A stretch of 64,000 nucleotides of DNA from UBA4744 sp963707435 (GTDB lineage Bacteria > Actinomycetota > Acidimicrobiia > Spongiisociales > UBA4744), in the NCBI GenBank assembly GCA_963707435.1, contig CAVPPF010000002.1, positions 186,001 through 250,000 on the forward strand, given 5' to 3'. Below the pieces are notes generated by a model, which did not search any database, had not been told where the DNA came from, and saw nothing but the letters and a program-made list of their open reading frames with translations. Within the stretch, counting starts at the first letter, position 1; each line of letters opens with the position of its first letter. Shown here in pieces: positions 43,456-52,675 of the stretch. The translations under genes and the position numbers were made by a program.

Positions 43456-45047
43456 TCAATCCCAGTCAACGGTCACCAGGACCTGGTTGGCAGGGGCGTT
43501 GGAAACCTGCGCGATCGTTACGACTCCTTGCGCCACGAATCGAGCGGCCAGAATCGATCCCGTCTTGTAGAAGACCAGATCGTCTCCGGCGACGTCGTCG
43601 AATGTCCCCGTGAGTATCTGATCCCAGTTCCTGGACAGGTGCCCGGCGGACGACATCGGCTGGAACTCTGCGCCATGGAGCGTGTAGAAGCGGTACAGGC
43701 CATCAGTGGCACGATAGAACAGGAGGTCGTCTGTTCCGTCACCGTCGAAATCGCCGCTCGGAATGCGGGTCCAATACCGCGTTCCGTGCAAGGCTGCGGT
43801 CACCGGTTGCAGGCTGCCGGACGGTGAGATCCCGTACACCCGCATCAGGCCGTCCGCAGCGCGATACCAGAGGATCTCATCGCGTCCGTCGTCGTCGAAG
43901 TCGCCGGGGACGATTTCAGACCAACCCTGATTGCCTGTCATCGCAGGTGTGATCGCCCGCATGCCACCGTCCGACAGCATGGTGTAGAACCTCATCAACC
44001 CGTCGGAAGCGCGGTAGAACAGCAGATCAGGGTTGCCGTCTCCGTCATAGTCGCCCTGGACTACGTGTGACCAGTTGCGGGTGCCGGTGACCTGGTAGAG
44101 AAACGATGTCGAGCCGGAATCGCCGATGACCCGGGCATGGAAGATCGAACTCGACTGATCGTAGAGGGTCACCGCCGGGGTGGCGCGGTTGGCCCAGGCC
44201 AGGTCGAAACCCCCCGAGACGGTGGAGGCGTCGCCGCCGATCACGATGGTGCTGTTCGACCCGTCAACCAGGAGCCGCAGCGGCGTGATGGCACCGGTCG
44301 CGCGGTCAACCGACAGGAGATCATCGACGTGGTAACCGGGTTGAACTGCCGTCAGGCTGGCTCGATCGTAGTGAGGTGGTTCGAACCAGATGTGCAGGGG
44401 CATGGCGAGCGACAATTGCGTTTCGAGGTAATCGCTGTCCCAGTACTCGACCCGTAGGCAGCCGTGTGAATACGGATACGAAGGGACACTGTGGTAGCCG
44501 TGAACGGACAGGCCCGACGGTGTAGTACCAATCGTTGTACGTGCCGCGCCCATCTACGGAACCGGTCCACCCCTCTTCGTGGAAGAAGAGGGTGTAGTCG
44601 CCGGGGGGTGATGCATAGCCCGGACGTCCCGAACTCATCGGAATGATCTCTTCCACCACGTTGTCCCGCACCAGATACAGGAGTTGCTTGGTCAGGTTGG
44701 CTTCGAGCCGGATGGGTTCATTGCGCTGCAGGTATCCACGGCCCGGGGAACCCCTGCAGGTCGTCCCACAAGGCAACCGAGAAGCTGCTCGAACGCGTCG
44801 CTCCGAGTTGCTTCGTGAGCGCCATCACTGCGGACCCGGTTGCGTCGTCGTAGGTGCCGGTAGCCGTCCCGCGATAGAAGCCCTTGGCCGCCAGCTCCGT
44901 CTGAAGTTCGGTGACATTGGCTCCGCTGTCTCCCGGGCCAAGATCGGTCATCGCCGCAACCGGGCCGGCGGAGAGAAGGGGGAATGCAACCACCATGATC
45001 GAGACAATCGAGAGGCGGAGATGCCTCTTGTTCTTGCTGTGCTCCAT
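43456..45047 (-). CDS. L,D-transpeptidase with peptidoglycan-binding domain and FG-GAP/VCBS repeats (frame broken)
   Basis: ATG 45047 (GGAG upstream) starts a signal peptide (LSIVSIMVVAFPLLSAGP), followed by a PG_binding_1-like domain (GDSGANVTELQTELAAKGFY). After a frame break near 44745 comes the YkuD catalytic domain: QLLYLVRDNVVEEIIPMSSG, SPPGDYTLFFHEEGW, DWYYTV, then a second break near 44511 before GLSVHGYHSVPSYPYSHGCLRV, containing the catalytic Ser-His-Gly-Cys. Each break is repaired by removing one base. The rest (about 330 residues) is FG-GAP/VCBS repeats. L,D-transpeptidases make 3-3 crosslinks or attach proteins to peptidoglycan. It is in an operon with the repeat-only protein upstream and the SGNH gene downstream. 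Confidence 0.85.
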
Positions 45048-45056
45048 GGCAATCTC

Positions 45057-46052
45057 CTACTGGAAGGGCGACCAGTTGAGTACCGTCAGGATCTGGTTCG
45101 CAGGGGCCGAAACCGTGTCGGTGATTCTGACGAGGGAACTCGGCGAGTAGCCGTGCGCTTCGATCTTGCCGGGCTGGTAGAAGACGAGGTCTGCTCCGGG
45201 AGTCATGTTGAACTGGCCGGCGAGGATCTGGTTCCACCCGGTATCGGTATACCCGACATCCGAGATGGCGGTGAACCGGCCGTCGGCGCTGATCGTGTAG
45301 AACCGGTACAACCCGTCGTTCGATCGGTAGTACATCAAATCATCGCGTCCGTCGCCGTCGAAATCGCCGGAGGGGATCTGGGACCAGTTGCGGTTCCCGT
45401 ACATGACCGGCGTCATCGGGGTGAACCGGGTACCGCTGACCGTGTAGAAGCGCATCAGCCCGTCGGTGGCCCGGTACCACAACAGGTCGTCGGTGCCGTT
45501 GGCGTCGAAATCGCCCGGGATCATCTGGGTCCAGCCCCGGTTCCCGTACATGATCGGCGTCATCGCCCGGAACGTCCCGTCGGCGGTGATGGTGTAGAAA
45601 CGCATCAACCCGTCCGAAGCCCGGTAGAACAACAGGTCGGCGATGTCGTCGCCGTTGTAGTCGCCGGGAACCACATGGGACCACCCGCGGGTTCCGAAGC
45701 CGTCGAAGAACGGGTAGGTGAGTCCATCGGCACCCACTGCGAGAAACCCGAACCAGCCGGTGTCCCGGTCGTAGAGGAGGATGTCCGATCCGTACGATCC
45801 GCCGAGATAGCCGCCCCACACCACGTCGATGCCGGCGCGGGTGGAGCTTACATTCCCAATGGGGACGATCTCGGGTAGCGCCGATCCCGATGGAGTGTTC
45901 AGTCCGTAGGGGGTGATCTGACCCGTCGTTGAGTCCACCACGATCAACTCGTCGAGATTCGCCGGGGCCGCCGCAACTGCCGGAACGGTCGACCAGGTCA
46001 GCGCCGCGGCCATGATCAGAGCGGTAATCGCTCTCCGTTTTCCCATGTCCAT
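45057..46052 (-). CDS. Secreted FG-GAP/VCBS repeat protein
   Basis: A 331-residue intact protein with a signal peptide (KRRAITALIMAAALTWST, cleavage near VAAAPA) and then only FG-GAP/VCBS repeats of about 50 residues, for example GDFDANGTDDLLWYRATDGL and GDFDGDGRDDLMYYRSNDGL. The DxDxDGxDD loops are calcium-binding-like, and the whole should fold as a beta-propeller. It has no catalytic domain, so it may be a scaffold or binding partner for the neighbouring enzymes that share the repeats. It is first in a four-gene minus-strand operon and diverges from the glycosyltransferase at 46221. Confidence 0.85.
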   Translation of the reverse strand: MDMGKRRAITALIMAAALTWSTVPAVAAAPANLDELIVVDSTTGQITPYGLNTPSGSALPEIVPIGNVSSTRAGIDVVWGGYLGGSYGSDILLYDRDTGWFGFLAVGADGLTYPFFDGFGTRGWSHVVPGDYNGDDIADLLFYRASDGLMRFYTITADGTFRAMTPIMYGNRGWTQMIPGDFDANGTDDLLWYRATDGLMRFYTVSGTRFTPMTPVMYGNRNWSQIPSGDFDGDGRDDLMYYRSNDGLYRFYTISADGRFTAISDVGYTDTGWNQILAGQFNMTPGADLVFYQPGKIEAHGYSPSSLVRITDTVSAPANQILTVLNWSPFQ

Positions 46053-46208
46053 TCCCTTTCCATCGTGTCGCGCTCACCCCCCGGCCGGCACCACGACCGG
46101 TCGCAGCGGAATCCCGCCGAACGACAATTGCATCGGCACCGATCGGGGCTGCCTTGAGGAACACCAGGTGATGCTTTGCCGGCACCGAGCCCGACGGGAG
46201 TCCCGTGG

Positions 46209-46214
46209 TATGTT
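46209..46214 (+). promoter_or_regulatory. -10 box before the glycosyltransferase at 46221
   Basis: TATGTT ends 6 bases before GTG 46221, with no Shine-Dalgarno sequence, matching the leaderless pattern and deciding the start. Confidence 0.4.
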
Positions 46215-46220
46215 CCTGCC

Positions 46221-47921
46221 GTGCCGAATCACCGAGTTGTTCTCCTGCTCCACGGCGGGATCGAGTTTGATTCCCGCGTCAAGCGGGAGGCGGTGTCCCT
46301 GGCCGCCGCGGGACTCGACGTGTACGTCGTTTCCCCTTCGGTGACGGGCGAGCGCGAAGACTACCTCCTGCACGGTGTGAAGATCGTCGAGCTCCCGGTT
46401 GCCTACGGCCTCCTCGATGCACACCAAGCGCAATCCGATGCTCGCCCCAAGGCGAGACACAGCAAGCGTGATCTCTGGAAGCGCCATCTCACGCCACGCG
46501 AAGCGCTCAGGTACGCCAACGCGAAGACTGCTCTGTACACCAACCGTCTCATTGAAGAACGCGGTGAGAGCAGATATTTCAAGCCGCAGCGACTCGTTCA
46601 TCATCAACTCCAGCGAACCCGCAGGTGGGCTATGCGCAGGCCGGCGCTGCTGAGGGCGCCGGCGATGCTGGCCGTTCGGCTGCATGGACGCGTCATGCGG
46701 GCCGGTTCCGGCCATAGGTTCCTCTTCGATGTGATCTCGGGCCGGGCGTGGCAGCGGCGGCGGCTGAGGAGACGGGCTCGTCGATGGGAACGGCGGCTCG
46801 AACGGCAACGAGCGCTGATTCGTGCCCCTCAACGGACGGCCCGATGGCCGGGTAAGCCGCCGGAATTCCGGCGTGGGGGGCGCCAGAGCTGGGAGGAAGC
46901 GGAACCTCAACTCCTTGATCTCGATATTGCATTTGGGCGGCTCATTGATCGTCTTGCTCCGGCGGTCATCCACGCAAATGACTTCCAGACGCTCCCCGCC
47001 GCCGTGCACGCCAAGCGTCGCGCCGTGGCCGGCGGGCGGTCCGTCAAGGTGTTGTATGACAGCCATGAGGATGCCGCCGGATTGCGAGAGCACTACGGAG
47101 CCCGCCGTAGCGAGGCGTTCGCTGAAGTGGAAGCAACCTACATTGGAGAGGTCGACGCGATCGTCACGGTATCACCCCAGTTGGCCGGCCGCCTCCAGCG
47201 TCGGTATTCCTTGAAGACACAACCGGCCGTTGTCCTCAATGCACCCCCGCAGGGTTCCGCACACACGGAGGTCCCGAGCCTGCGCCGCTCGATCGGCCTC
47301 GACGCCGACGTCTCGCTTGGCGTGTATGCAGGGGGTGTGAACAAGAACCGGGGTCTCGATCTCCTGATCGAAGCTGTGGGGAGCATGCCGCGTTTTCACT
47401 TGGCGCTCGTTTTGACCGCGATATCGCAACGCACCGAAGACCTGTTGCTCGACCTCACCAGGAGATTCGGTGTGGAGGATCGTGTGCACATCGTTCCGGC
47501 CGTGCTGCCCCACCAGGTCGCTGCATACCTATCCGAGGGCGACCTGGGGTTCGTGGTCGCATCCAACGAGGTCGCGAATCACAACGTCTCGCTGCCCAAC
47601 AAGCTTTTCGAGTACCTCCAGGCCGGGCTGCCGATCGTGACTTCGAATCTGACTGCCTTGGAGGAATTCGTTCAAGAGCATGGGGTCGGTTGCGTCTTCC
47701 CCTATCCGGACGTCGACTCACTCGTGAAATGCGTCGGGCGGGTTCTGGAGAACAAGCATGCGTTTCAGCAAGCCATCACGCCGGCGTTTCTCCGTACGTT
47801 CTCTTGGGAAGGATCCCAGGAGAAACTGCTGAGCGTTTACGGAGATTTGCTTTCGATACAGCTCCAGGCTGCTCCGATACCTCTCGATCTCACCGTCCAC
47901 CGGCATCCTGCCACGCTGTGA
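46221..47921 (+). CDS. Glycosyltransferase, GT4-like
   Basis: A 566-residue GT-B enzyme. The N-terminus has HGGIEFDSRVKREAVSLAAA. A long arginine-rich insert follows (about residues 85-215). HANDFQTLPAAVHAK and YDSHEDAAGL precede the C-terminal domain with YAGGVNKNRGLDLLIEAVG and NHNVSLPNKLFEYLQAGLPI. It is a paralogue of the N-half of 33293-35926. GTG 46221 is chosen because it begins the first conserved strand and follows a -10-like box. A TTG at 46176 is possible. It converges on the PIG-L gene. Confidence 0.85.
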   Translation: MPNHRVVLLLHGGIEFDSRVKREAVSLAAAGLDVYVVSPSVTGEREDYLLHGVKIVELPVAYGLLDAHQAQSDARPKARHSKRDLWKRHLTPREALRYANAKTALYTNRLIEERGESRYFKPQRLVHHQLQRTRRWAMRRPALLRAPAMLAVRLHGRVMRAGSGHRFLFDVISGRAWQRRRLRRRARRWERRLERQRALIRAPQRTARWPGKPPEFRRGGRQSWEEAEPQLLDLDIAFGRLIDRLAPAVIHANDFQTLPAAVHAKRRAVAGGRSVKVLYDSHEDAAGLREHYGARRSEAFAEVEATYIGEVDAIVTVSPQLAGRLQRRYSLKTQPAVVLNAPPQGSAHTEVPSLRRSIGLDADVSLGVYAGGVNKNRGLDLLIEAVGSMPRFHLALVLTAISQRTEDLLLDLTRRFGVEDRVHIVPAVLPHQVAAYLSEGDLGFVVASNEVANHNVSLPNKLFEYLQAGLPIVTSNLTALEEFVQEHGVGCVFPYPDVDSLVKCVGRVLENKHAFQQAITPAFLRTFSWEGSQEKLLSVYGDLLSIQLQAAPIPLDLTVHRHPATL

Positions 47922-47940
47922 GACTCGGTAGAGGCTCGAG

Positions 47941-48579
47941 CTAGTAGATCCACCGGACCACGTCGAAGACTTCGGCGTAGCTGGTACCCGCCTGCACGCC
48001 CCGGAAACGAGCCTGGGCCCTGAGGTATTCGGCGTTGACATACGACCGGTGTTTCTGGGACTCGTAGCACTCCATAGCCCGGATCTTCTTCTCGAGGTCT
48101 TCGGGGTTCAATTCCACGAATCCTGATGCCCGGAAGTCGAGATGGTTCCATGGGATTTCGTAGGCCAGGATCGTGGTGTTCTTGAAGGCCCGGAGGCCCT
48201 CTTTGGCAACCACTTCGTGGTCCTGGTGGAGGTCCGTCGCCGAAGGCATCAGGACCAGCTGAGGTGCGAATTCTTCCCGCAAGGCAACCAAGTACTCGAG
48301 GATCTCCTGGCGACGTTCGTGGAGGTGCCGCACCCGGTAGTCGAGTACGAAGAGGTCGGCCGGGGCGATCCCTAGCTGGGCGGTGGCCGCTGCAACCTCC
48401 TTGCGGAGGGTGTCCGGTGGCCAGTTCGGTGCCAGTGACTCATCGGCCGAGGAGAAGGCCACATAGGACACGTGGGTGTTCGACGCTACCAGGCGGGCTA
48501 TGGTCCCGCCCGCCCCGAGTTCTCCATCGTCGGTGTGAGGAGCTAACACCAGCGCGCGGTCGTATTTCTGATTCAGCAT
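47941..48579 (-). CDS. PIG-L/LmbE-family deacetylase
   Basis: A 212-residue zinc-dependent N-deacetylase. The metal motif APHTDDGELGAGG is an AHxDD variant with Thr, and the second motif is DLHQDHEVV. The family removes N-acetyl groups from GlcNAc-containing molecules such as GlcNAc-PI, mycothiol precursors or polysaccharide. Position beside the WbpD-E-B-A genes suggests a nucleotide-sugar or glycan substrate. It diverges from the acetyltransferase gene at 48733. Length is on the short side but complete. Confidence 0.88.
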   Translation of the reverse strand: MLNQKYDRALVLAPHTDDGELGAGGTIARLVASNTHVSYVAFSSADESLAPNWPPDTLRKEVAAATAQLGIAPADLFVLDYRVRHLHERRQEILEYLVALREEFAPQLVLMPSATDLHQDHEVVAKEGLRAFKNTTILAYEIPWNHLDFRASGFVELNPEDLEKKIRAMECYESQKHRSYVNAEYLRAQARFRGVQAGTSYAEVFDVVRWIY

Positions 48580-48694
48580 TGTCGGCTTCCCGAGCGGACG
48601 GCCGAGTGTAGTGCTGCGGTCGCTCCGGCGAAGAACGCAGCCGGCGTGCCCGGAGCCGGGATCTGACAGCGTGAGCGACGGTACCGCCGGGCGC

Positions 48695-48700
48695 TATTAT
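48695..48700 (+). promoter_or_regulatory. -10 box for the WbpD-E-B-A-like operon
   Basis: TATTAT, unusually AT-rich here, lies 32 bases before ATG 48733 in the 153-base divergent gap. A GAGGAG ribosome site follows at about 48717. No clear -35 at standard spacing. Confidence 0.35.
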
Positions 48701-48732
48701 CGAACCGTCTTTCCCCGAGGAGTCGAAACTCT

Positions 48733-49323
48733 ATGTCCGCGTTCATTGCGCCAGGTGCTGATGTTTCTCCGGATGCCCGGGTCGGTAACGACTGCAAGAT
48801 CTGGCACGGTGCCCAAATCCGAGAAAGGGCCATCCTCGGGCCTGGCTGCATCATCGGTCGCGGGGCATACGTCGACGCCGGTATCTCGGTGGGGGCCAAT
48901 TCGAAAATCCAGAACTATGCCCTGGTCTACGCCCCCGCTCTGCTGGAGGACGGAGTCTTCATCGGGCCGGCGGCGGTGCTCACCAATGACATGTTTCCGC
49001 GGTCGATCAACCCGGATGGTTCGCTCAAATCCGGCAGCGATTGGGAAGCCAGGGGGGTGACCGTCAGGCGCGGGGCAGCCGTCGGGGCACGGGCAGTAAT
49101 ACTTCCCGGTGTCGAGATCGGTGCGTGGTCGATGGTTGGAGCCGGTGCAACGGTCACCCGGGATGTGCCCGGCTACGCTCTCGTGGTTGGTAGTCCGGCC
49201 CGGCGAATCGGGTGGGTCGGCCGGTCCGGCCGGGCTCTCGAGTCCCGCGACGATGTTCTGGTCGATCCGGAGACCGGAGACCGCTTTTTGGAGAAGGGCG
49301 ACATGCTTGAGGAGCTTTCATGA
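48733..49323 (+). CDS. Left-handed beta-helix N-acetyltransferase (WbpD-like)
   Basis: A 196-residue hexapeptide-repeat acetyltransferase (repeats such as IGRGAYVDAGISVGANS and VGARAVILPGVEIGAWSMVG), with the typical C-terminal GSPARRIGWVGRSG. It matches the WbpD/WlbB enzymes that acetylate the 3-amino group of UDP-2-acetamido-3-amino-2,3-dideoxyglucuronate using acetyl-CoA. The following aminotransferase, oxidoreductase and dehydrogenase genes, all overlapping by 4 bases, make this pathway likely. It is cytoplasmic. Confidence 0.88.
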   Translation: MSAFIAPGADVSPDARVGNDCKIWHGAQIRERAILGPGCIIGRGAYVDAGISVGANSKIQNYALVYAPALLEDGVFIGPAAVLTNDMFPRSINPDGSLKSGSDWEARGVTVRRGAAVGARAVILPGVEIGAWSMVGAGATVTRDVPGYALVVGSPARRIGWVGRSGRALESRDDVLVDPETGDRFLEKGDMLEELS

Positions 49324-50390
49324 TTCCTATTTCACGGCCCATCATCGGGCACGACGAACGAGAAGCCGTGGATCGCGTCCTCGCTTCCGGAATGCTCGTT
49401 TCGGGAGCGGAAGTTCGCTCTTTTGAAGATGAGTTCGCCGCCTACGTAGGTGCGGAACACGGGATCGCGGTCGGGAGTGGGACGGCAGCTCTCCACGTGG
49501 GACTGCTGGCGGCCGGAGTGGAAGCGGGCGACGAGGTCATTGTGCCGTCGTTCACGTTTGCTGCTACCGCCAATGCGGTTCGGCTCATTGGGGCAACGCC
49601 CGTTTTCGTCGATGTCGAGGATGTTACCTACGCGATCACCGCCGAACTCGTTGAACCGGCCATCACCGATCGCACCGTGGCGGTGATGCCGGTGCACCTC
49701 TTCGGTCATCCTGCTCCGATGGAGGAACTGCTCCAACTGACCAAAGCTGCCGGCTTGCTGCTCATGGAGGATGCTGCTCAAGCGCACGGGGCCGAGGTCA
49801 ACGGCCGTCCGGTCGGCGCTCTCGGAGCATTCGGGGCGTTCTCGTTCTATCCGACCAAGAACATGACCACCGGCGAGGGCGGCATGATCACAACCAATGA
49901 CGCAGAGCTGGCCCGGCGCTCCCGGTTGTTGCGCAACCAGGGCATGGAGGAACGGTATCTGCACGAACTGGTCGGTCTCAACGAGCGTATGACCGAGATC
50001 GAGGGAGCCATCGGCCGGGTGCAGCTGAAGCGCGTGTCCGGGTGGACCAAGCAACGTCAGGAAAACGCCGCCTACTACGACGAGCACCTGTCCGGCAGCG
50101 TGGTCAAACCGTTTGTGAAAGACGGTTTCACCCACGTCTACCACCAATACACCATCCGTGTACCGGATCGTGCTGCTTTGATCGAAGCCCTGGCCGCCGA
50201 AGCGATCGGCTACGGCATCTACTATCCCCGTCCTACCCATCTCCAGCCACCGTATGCCGACGGAGCGCCCTCGCTTCCCGTCACGGAGCGTCTGGCGGAG
50301 GAGGTGATCTCCCTGCCGGTTCGTCCCGATCTGACGCAGGATGAAAGGGAGCGCATCGCCGGTGTGGTCAACGGAGTTGTCGGCTCATGA
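49320..50390 (+). CDS. DegT/DnrJ/EryC1-family sugar aminotransferase (WbpE-like)
   Basis: A 356-residue PLP aminotransferase. SGTAALHVGLLAAG binds PLP phosphate, MEDAAQAHGA holds the ring-nitrogen aspartate, and Lys180 in FYPTKNMTTGEGG is the Schiff-base lysine. PRPTHLQPPY near the C-terminus is typical of nucleotide-sugar members. In context it should aminate the 3-keto intermediate made by the next gene's product, giving the 3-amino sugar for the WbpD-like enzyme. ATG 49320 and its end overlap neighbours by 4 bases. Confidence 0.93.
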   Translation: MIPISRPIIGHDEREAVDRVLASGMLVSGAEVRSFEDEFAAYVGAEHGIAVGSGTAALHVGLLAAGVEAGDEVIVPSFTFAATANAVRLIGATPVFVDVEDVTYAITAELVEPAITDRTVAVMPVHLFGHPAPMEELLQLTKAAGLLLMEDAAQAHGAEVNGRPVGALGAFGAFSFYPTKNMTTGEGGMITTNDAELARRSRLLRNQGMEERYLHELVGLNERMTEIEGAIGRVQLKRVSGWTKQRQENAAYYDEHLSGSVVKPFVKDGFTHVYHQYTIRVPDRAALIEALAAEAIGYGIYYPRPTHLQPPYADGAPSLPVTERLAEEVISLPVRPDLTQDERERIAGVVNGVVGS

Positions 50391-51382
50391 GCGACCTTCG
50401 TGTTGGTCTCGTCGGTCTTGGCATGATGGGCCGTCACCATGCCCGGCTGCTGCAACAGATCGAGGGGGTCGCGTTCGCCGGGGCGGTCGACCCGACCGGA
50501 GATCGCCATGGTGCGTTGCAGGGTGGCCGGCTGATCGAAGGCATCGACCAGTTGCTTGCGGGCGGCGTCGATGCGGTGGTCATTGCAGTTCCCACGGCGA
50601 GACATGAAGAGCTCGCTTTGCGGATGGCGGAAAACGGCATACCCATCCTGGTTGAGAAGCCGCTGGCGGCGGACGTCGAGTCGGCTGCCCGGATCGAACG
50701 GGCATTCGCAGACCGGGGGCTCCTGGGATGTGTCGGTCACGTCGAGCGGTTCAACCCGGCGTTGCAGGCCATGAAGGAGCGCCTCAACAAGGGAGAGTTG
50801 GGCCAGGTCTTCTCGGTGGCGACTGTCCGGGTCGGCCCGTTCCCTCATCGCATCCAGGATGTTGGAGTGGTCAAGGACCTGGCTGCGCACGACATTGATC
50901 TCGTCCGCTGGCTTGGCGAGAGCGATTTCGCGGAGGTCTCCGGGCACACGGCCCACAAGATGGGTCGTGACCACGAGGATCTCGTGTCCGCCTCCGGCAT
51001 CCTCCACAACGGCGTCGTCGTCAGCATGCAGGTGAACTGGCTCACCCCGACCAAGCAGCGCAACGTGACGGTGCTGGGCGAACGAGGAGCGTTTGTTGCC
51101 GACATGCTCTCGGCCGACCTCACCTTCTATAGCAACGCCGACATACCCACGGAGTGGGATGCGGTTGCCAGACTCCGGGGCGTGTCCGAAGGTGACATGG
51201 TGCGGTATGCGCTCCGCAAGCCCGAACCGCTTCGATCTGAATTAGAGGCATTCCGCGATGCTCTCCTCGGCAAGGACAGTGCGCAGATCGTGTCCCTGGC
51301 GGACGGTGTCGAGATTCTCAGGGTCGCCGAGCGAATCCTGGCTGCGGCGGCCCCGACCAAGCCTTTGAGCGAAGCGTCATGA
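50387..51382 (+). CDS. Gfo/Idh/MocA-family oxidoreductase (WbpB-like)
   Basis: A 331-residue NAD(P)-dependent dehydrogenase. The Rossmann motif GLVGLGMMGRHHARLL is followed by EKPLAADVESA and the GHVERFNPAL signature, with the catalytic-region DLAAHDIDLVRWL. In the Pseudomonas B-band pathway WbpB oxidises C3 of UDP-GlcNAcA, and the gene order here supports the same step. Overlaps of 4 bases on both sides. Substrate is inferred from neighbours. Confidence 0.9.
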   Translation: MSDLRVGLVGLGMMGRHHARLLQQIEGVAFAGAVDPTGDRHGALQGGRLIEGIDQLLAGGVDAVVIAVPTARHEELALRMAENGIPILVEKPLAADVESAARIERAFADRGLLGCVGHVERFNPALQAMKERLNKGELGQVFSVATVRVGPFPHRIQDVGVVKDLAAHDIDLVRWLGESDFAEVSGHTAHKMGRDHEDLVSASGILHNGVVVSMQVNWLTPTKQRNVTVLGERGAFVADMLSADLTFYSNADIPTEWDAVARLRGVSEGDMVRYALRKPEPLRSELEAFRDALLGKDSAQIVSLADGVEILRVAERILAAAAPTKPLSEAS

Positions 51383-52675
51383 AGGCCGCCGTTGTCGCGC
51401 TTGGAAAGATCGGCCTTCCGCTGGCCGTCCAAATGGCTCGCCGGGGCGTCGAGACGGTCGGCAGTGACATCTCGGCGTCCGTGGTCGACCTGGTCAACCG
51501 GGGAATCCCGCCTTTTCCGGGCGAAACCGACCTTGCAGAAGGCCTGGCCCAGGTTGTCCCGGCAGGTCTTCTGCGGGCGACCACCAGCAACCAGGAGGCC
51601 GTGGGGAGTGCCGATGCGGTCATCGTGGTGGTGCCCGTCGTGGTCGATGCCGAAGGCCGCCCGGATTTTGGGGCGATGGACGCAGCCACCCGGGACATCG
51701 GCGAGGCACTGCGTCCCGGGCAGCTGATCTCCTACGAAACGACGCTGCCGGTCGGCACCACTCGCGGCCGGTTCGCTCCTTTGCTACGAGAGGTGAGCGG
51801 CTTGGTGCCCGGTGGAGGACTTCTTCCTGGTTCACTCGCCCGAACGGGTCTTCAGCGGTCGCATCTTCCAGGATCTCAAGACCTATCCGAAGATCGTCGG
51901 GGGCATCAATGAGGCTTCGGCAGCGGCCGCGGTGGATTTCTACGAGAGGATCCTCGAGTTTGACGACCGCCCCGACCTGGCCCGGGCCAACGGGGTCTGG
52001 AATCTCGGCAGCGCTGAAGCGGCCGAACTCACCAAGCTGGCCGAGACCACGTACCGGGATGTCAACATCGCTCTCGCCAACGAGTTCGCCCGGCACGCCG
52101 AAGACATCGGGATCGATATCGGACCCGTCATCGAGGCTGCGAACAGCCAGCCCTTCTCGCACATCCACCGGCCCGGAGTAGCCGTAGGCGGCCATTGCAT
52201 TCCTGTGTACCCGCGCTTCTATGCGAGTGTCGATCGCACCGCACGGATTCCCGTGGTTGCCAGGGAGGTCAATGAGGCAGTTCCGGCCCGGGTGGTCGGC
52301 GCCCTGGAGGCCGAAATGGGTGGCCTCCGCAGCAAGCGGGTGGTCGTGCTGGGTGCTGCGTATCGCGGCGGAGTCAAGGAGACGGCTTTCAGCGGCGTTT
52401 TCCCGCTCGTTGCAGCCCTGCACGGCGCCGGTGCTGAGCCGCTCGTGCACGATCCGCTGTATACGGCAGATGAATTGACCGGGCTGGGCCTTTCCCCGTA
52501 CCACGAGGCTGATCCTTGTGATGCGGCTGTTCTCCAAGCCGACCATGCCGAGTACCGGGACTGGCGATTGGCGAACCTCCCCGGTTGCGAGGTCATGTAC
52601 GACGGTCGCCGATTCCTCAACGGTTCCAGGTGGACGGCCGACGGCGTTCGCTACATGCGACTTGGCACTGCCTAG
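51379..52675 (+). CDS. UDP-N-acetylhexosamine 6-dehydrogenase (WbpA/WecC-like, frame broken)
   Basis: A nucleotide-sugar dehydrogenase of about 430 residues in two frames. The N-terminal part has ALGKIGLPLAVQMARRG and SYETTLPVGTTRGRFAPLL. The break is near 51814, where removing one G joins GLVPG to EDFFLVHSPERVFSGR. The rest is normal: NLGSAEAAELTKLAETTYRD, the catalytic cysteine in VAVGGHCIPVYP, and a C-terminal Rossmann domain. It oxidises C6 of UDP-GlcNAc or UDP-ManNAc to the uronate, the first step of the WbpA-B-E-D route. The break is probably a sequence error because both halves are well conserved. Confidence 0.88.

Noticed and set aside
51379..52675. Two separate genes for the sugar dehydrogenase halves
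   Set aside because: The first half lacks the catalytic cysteine, the second lacks the NAD-binding start, and removing one base joins them at a conserved motif.
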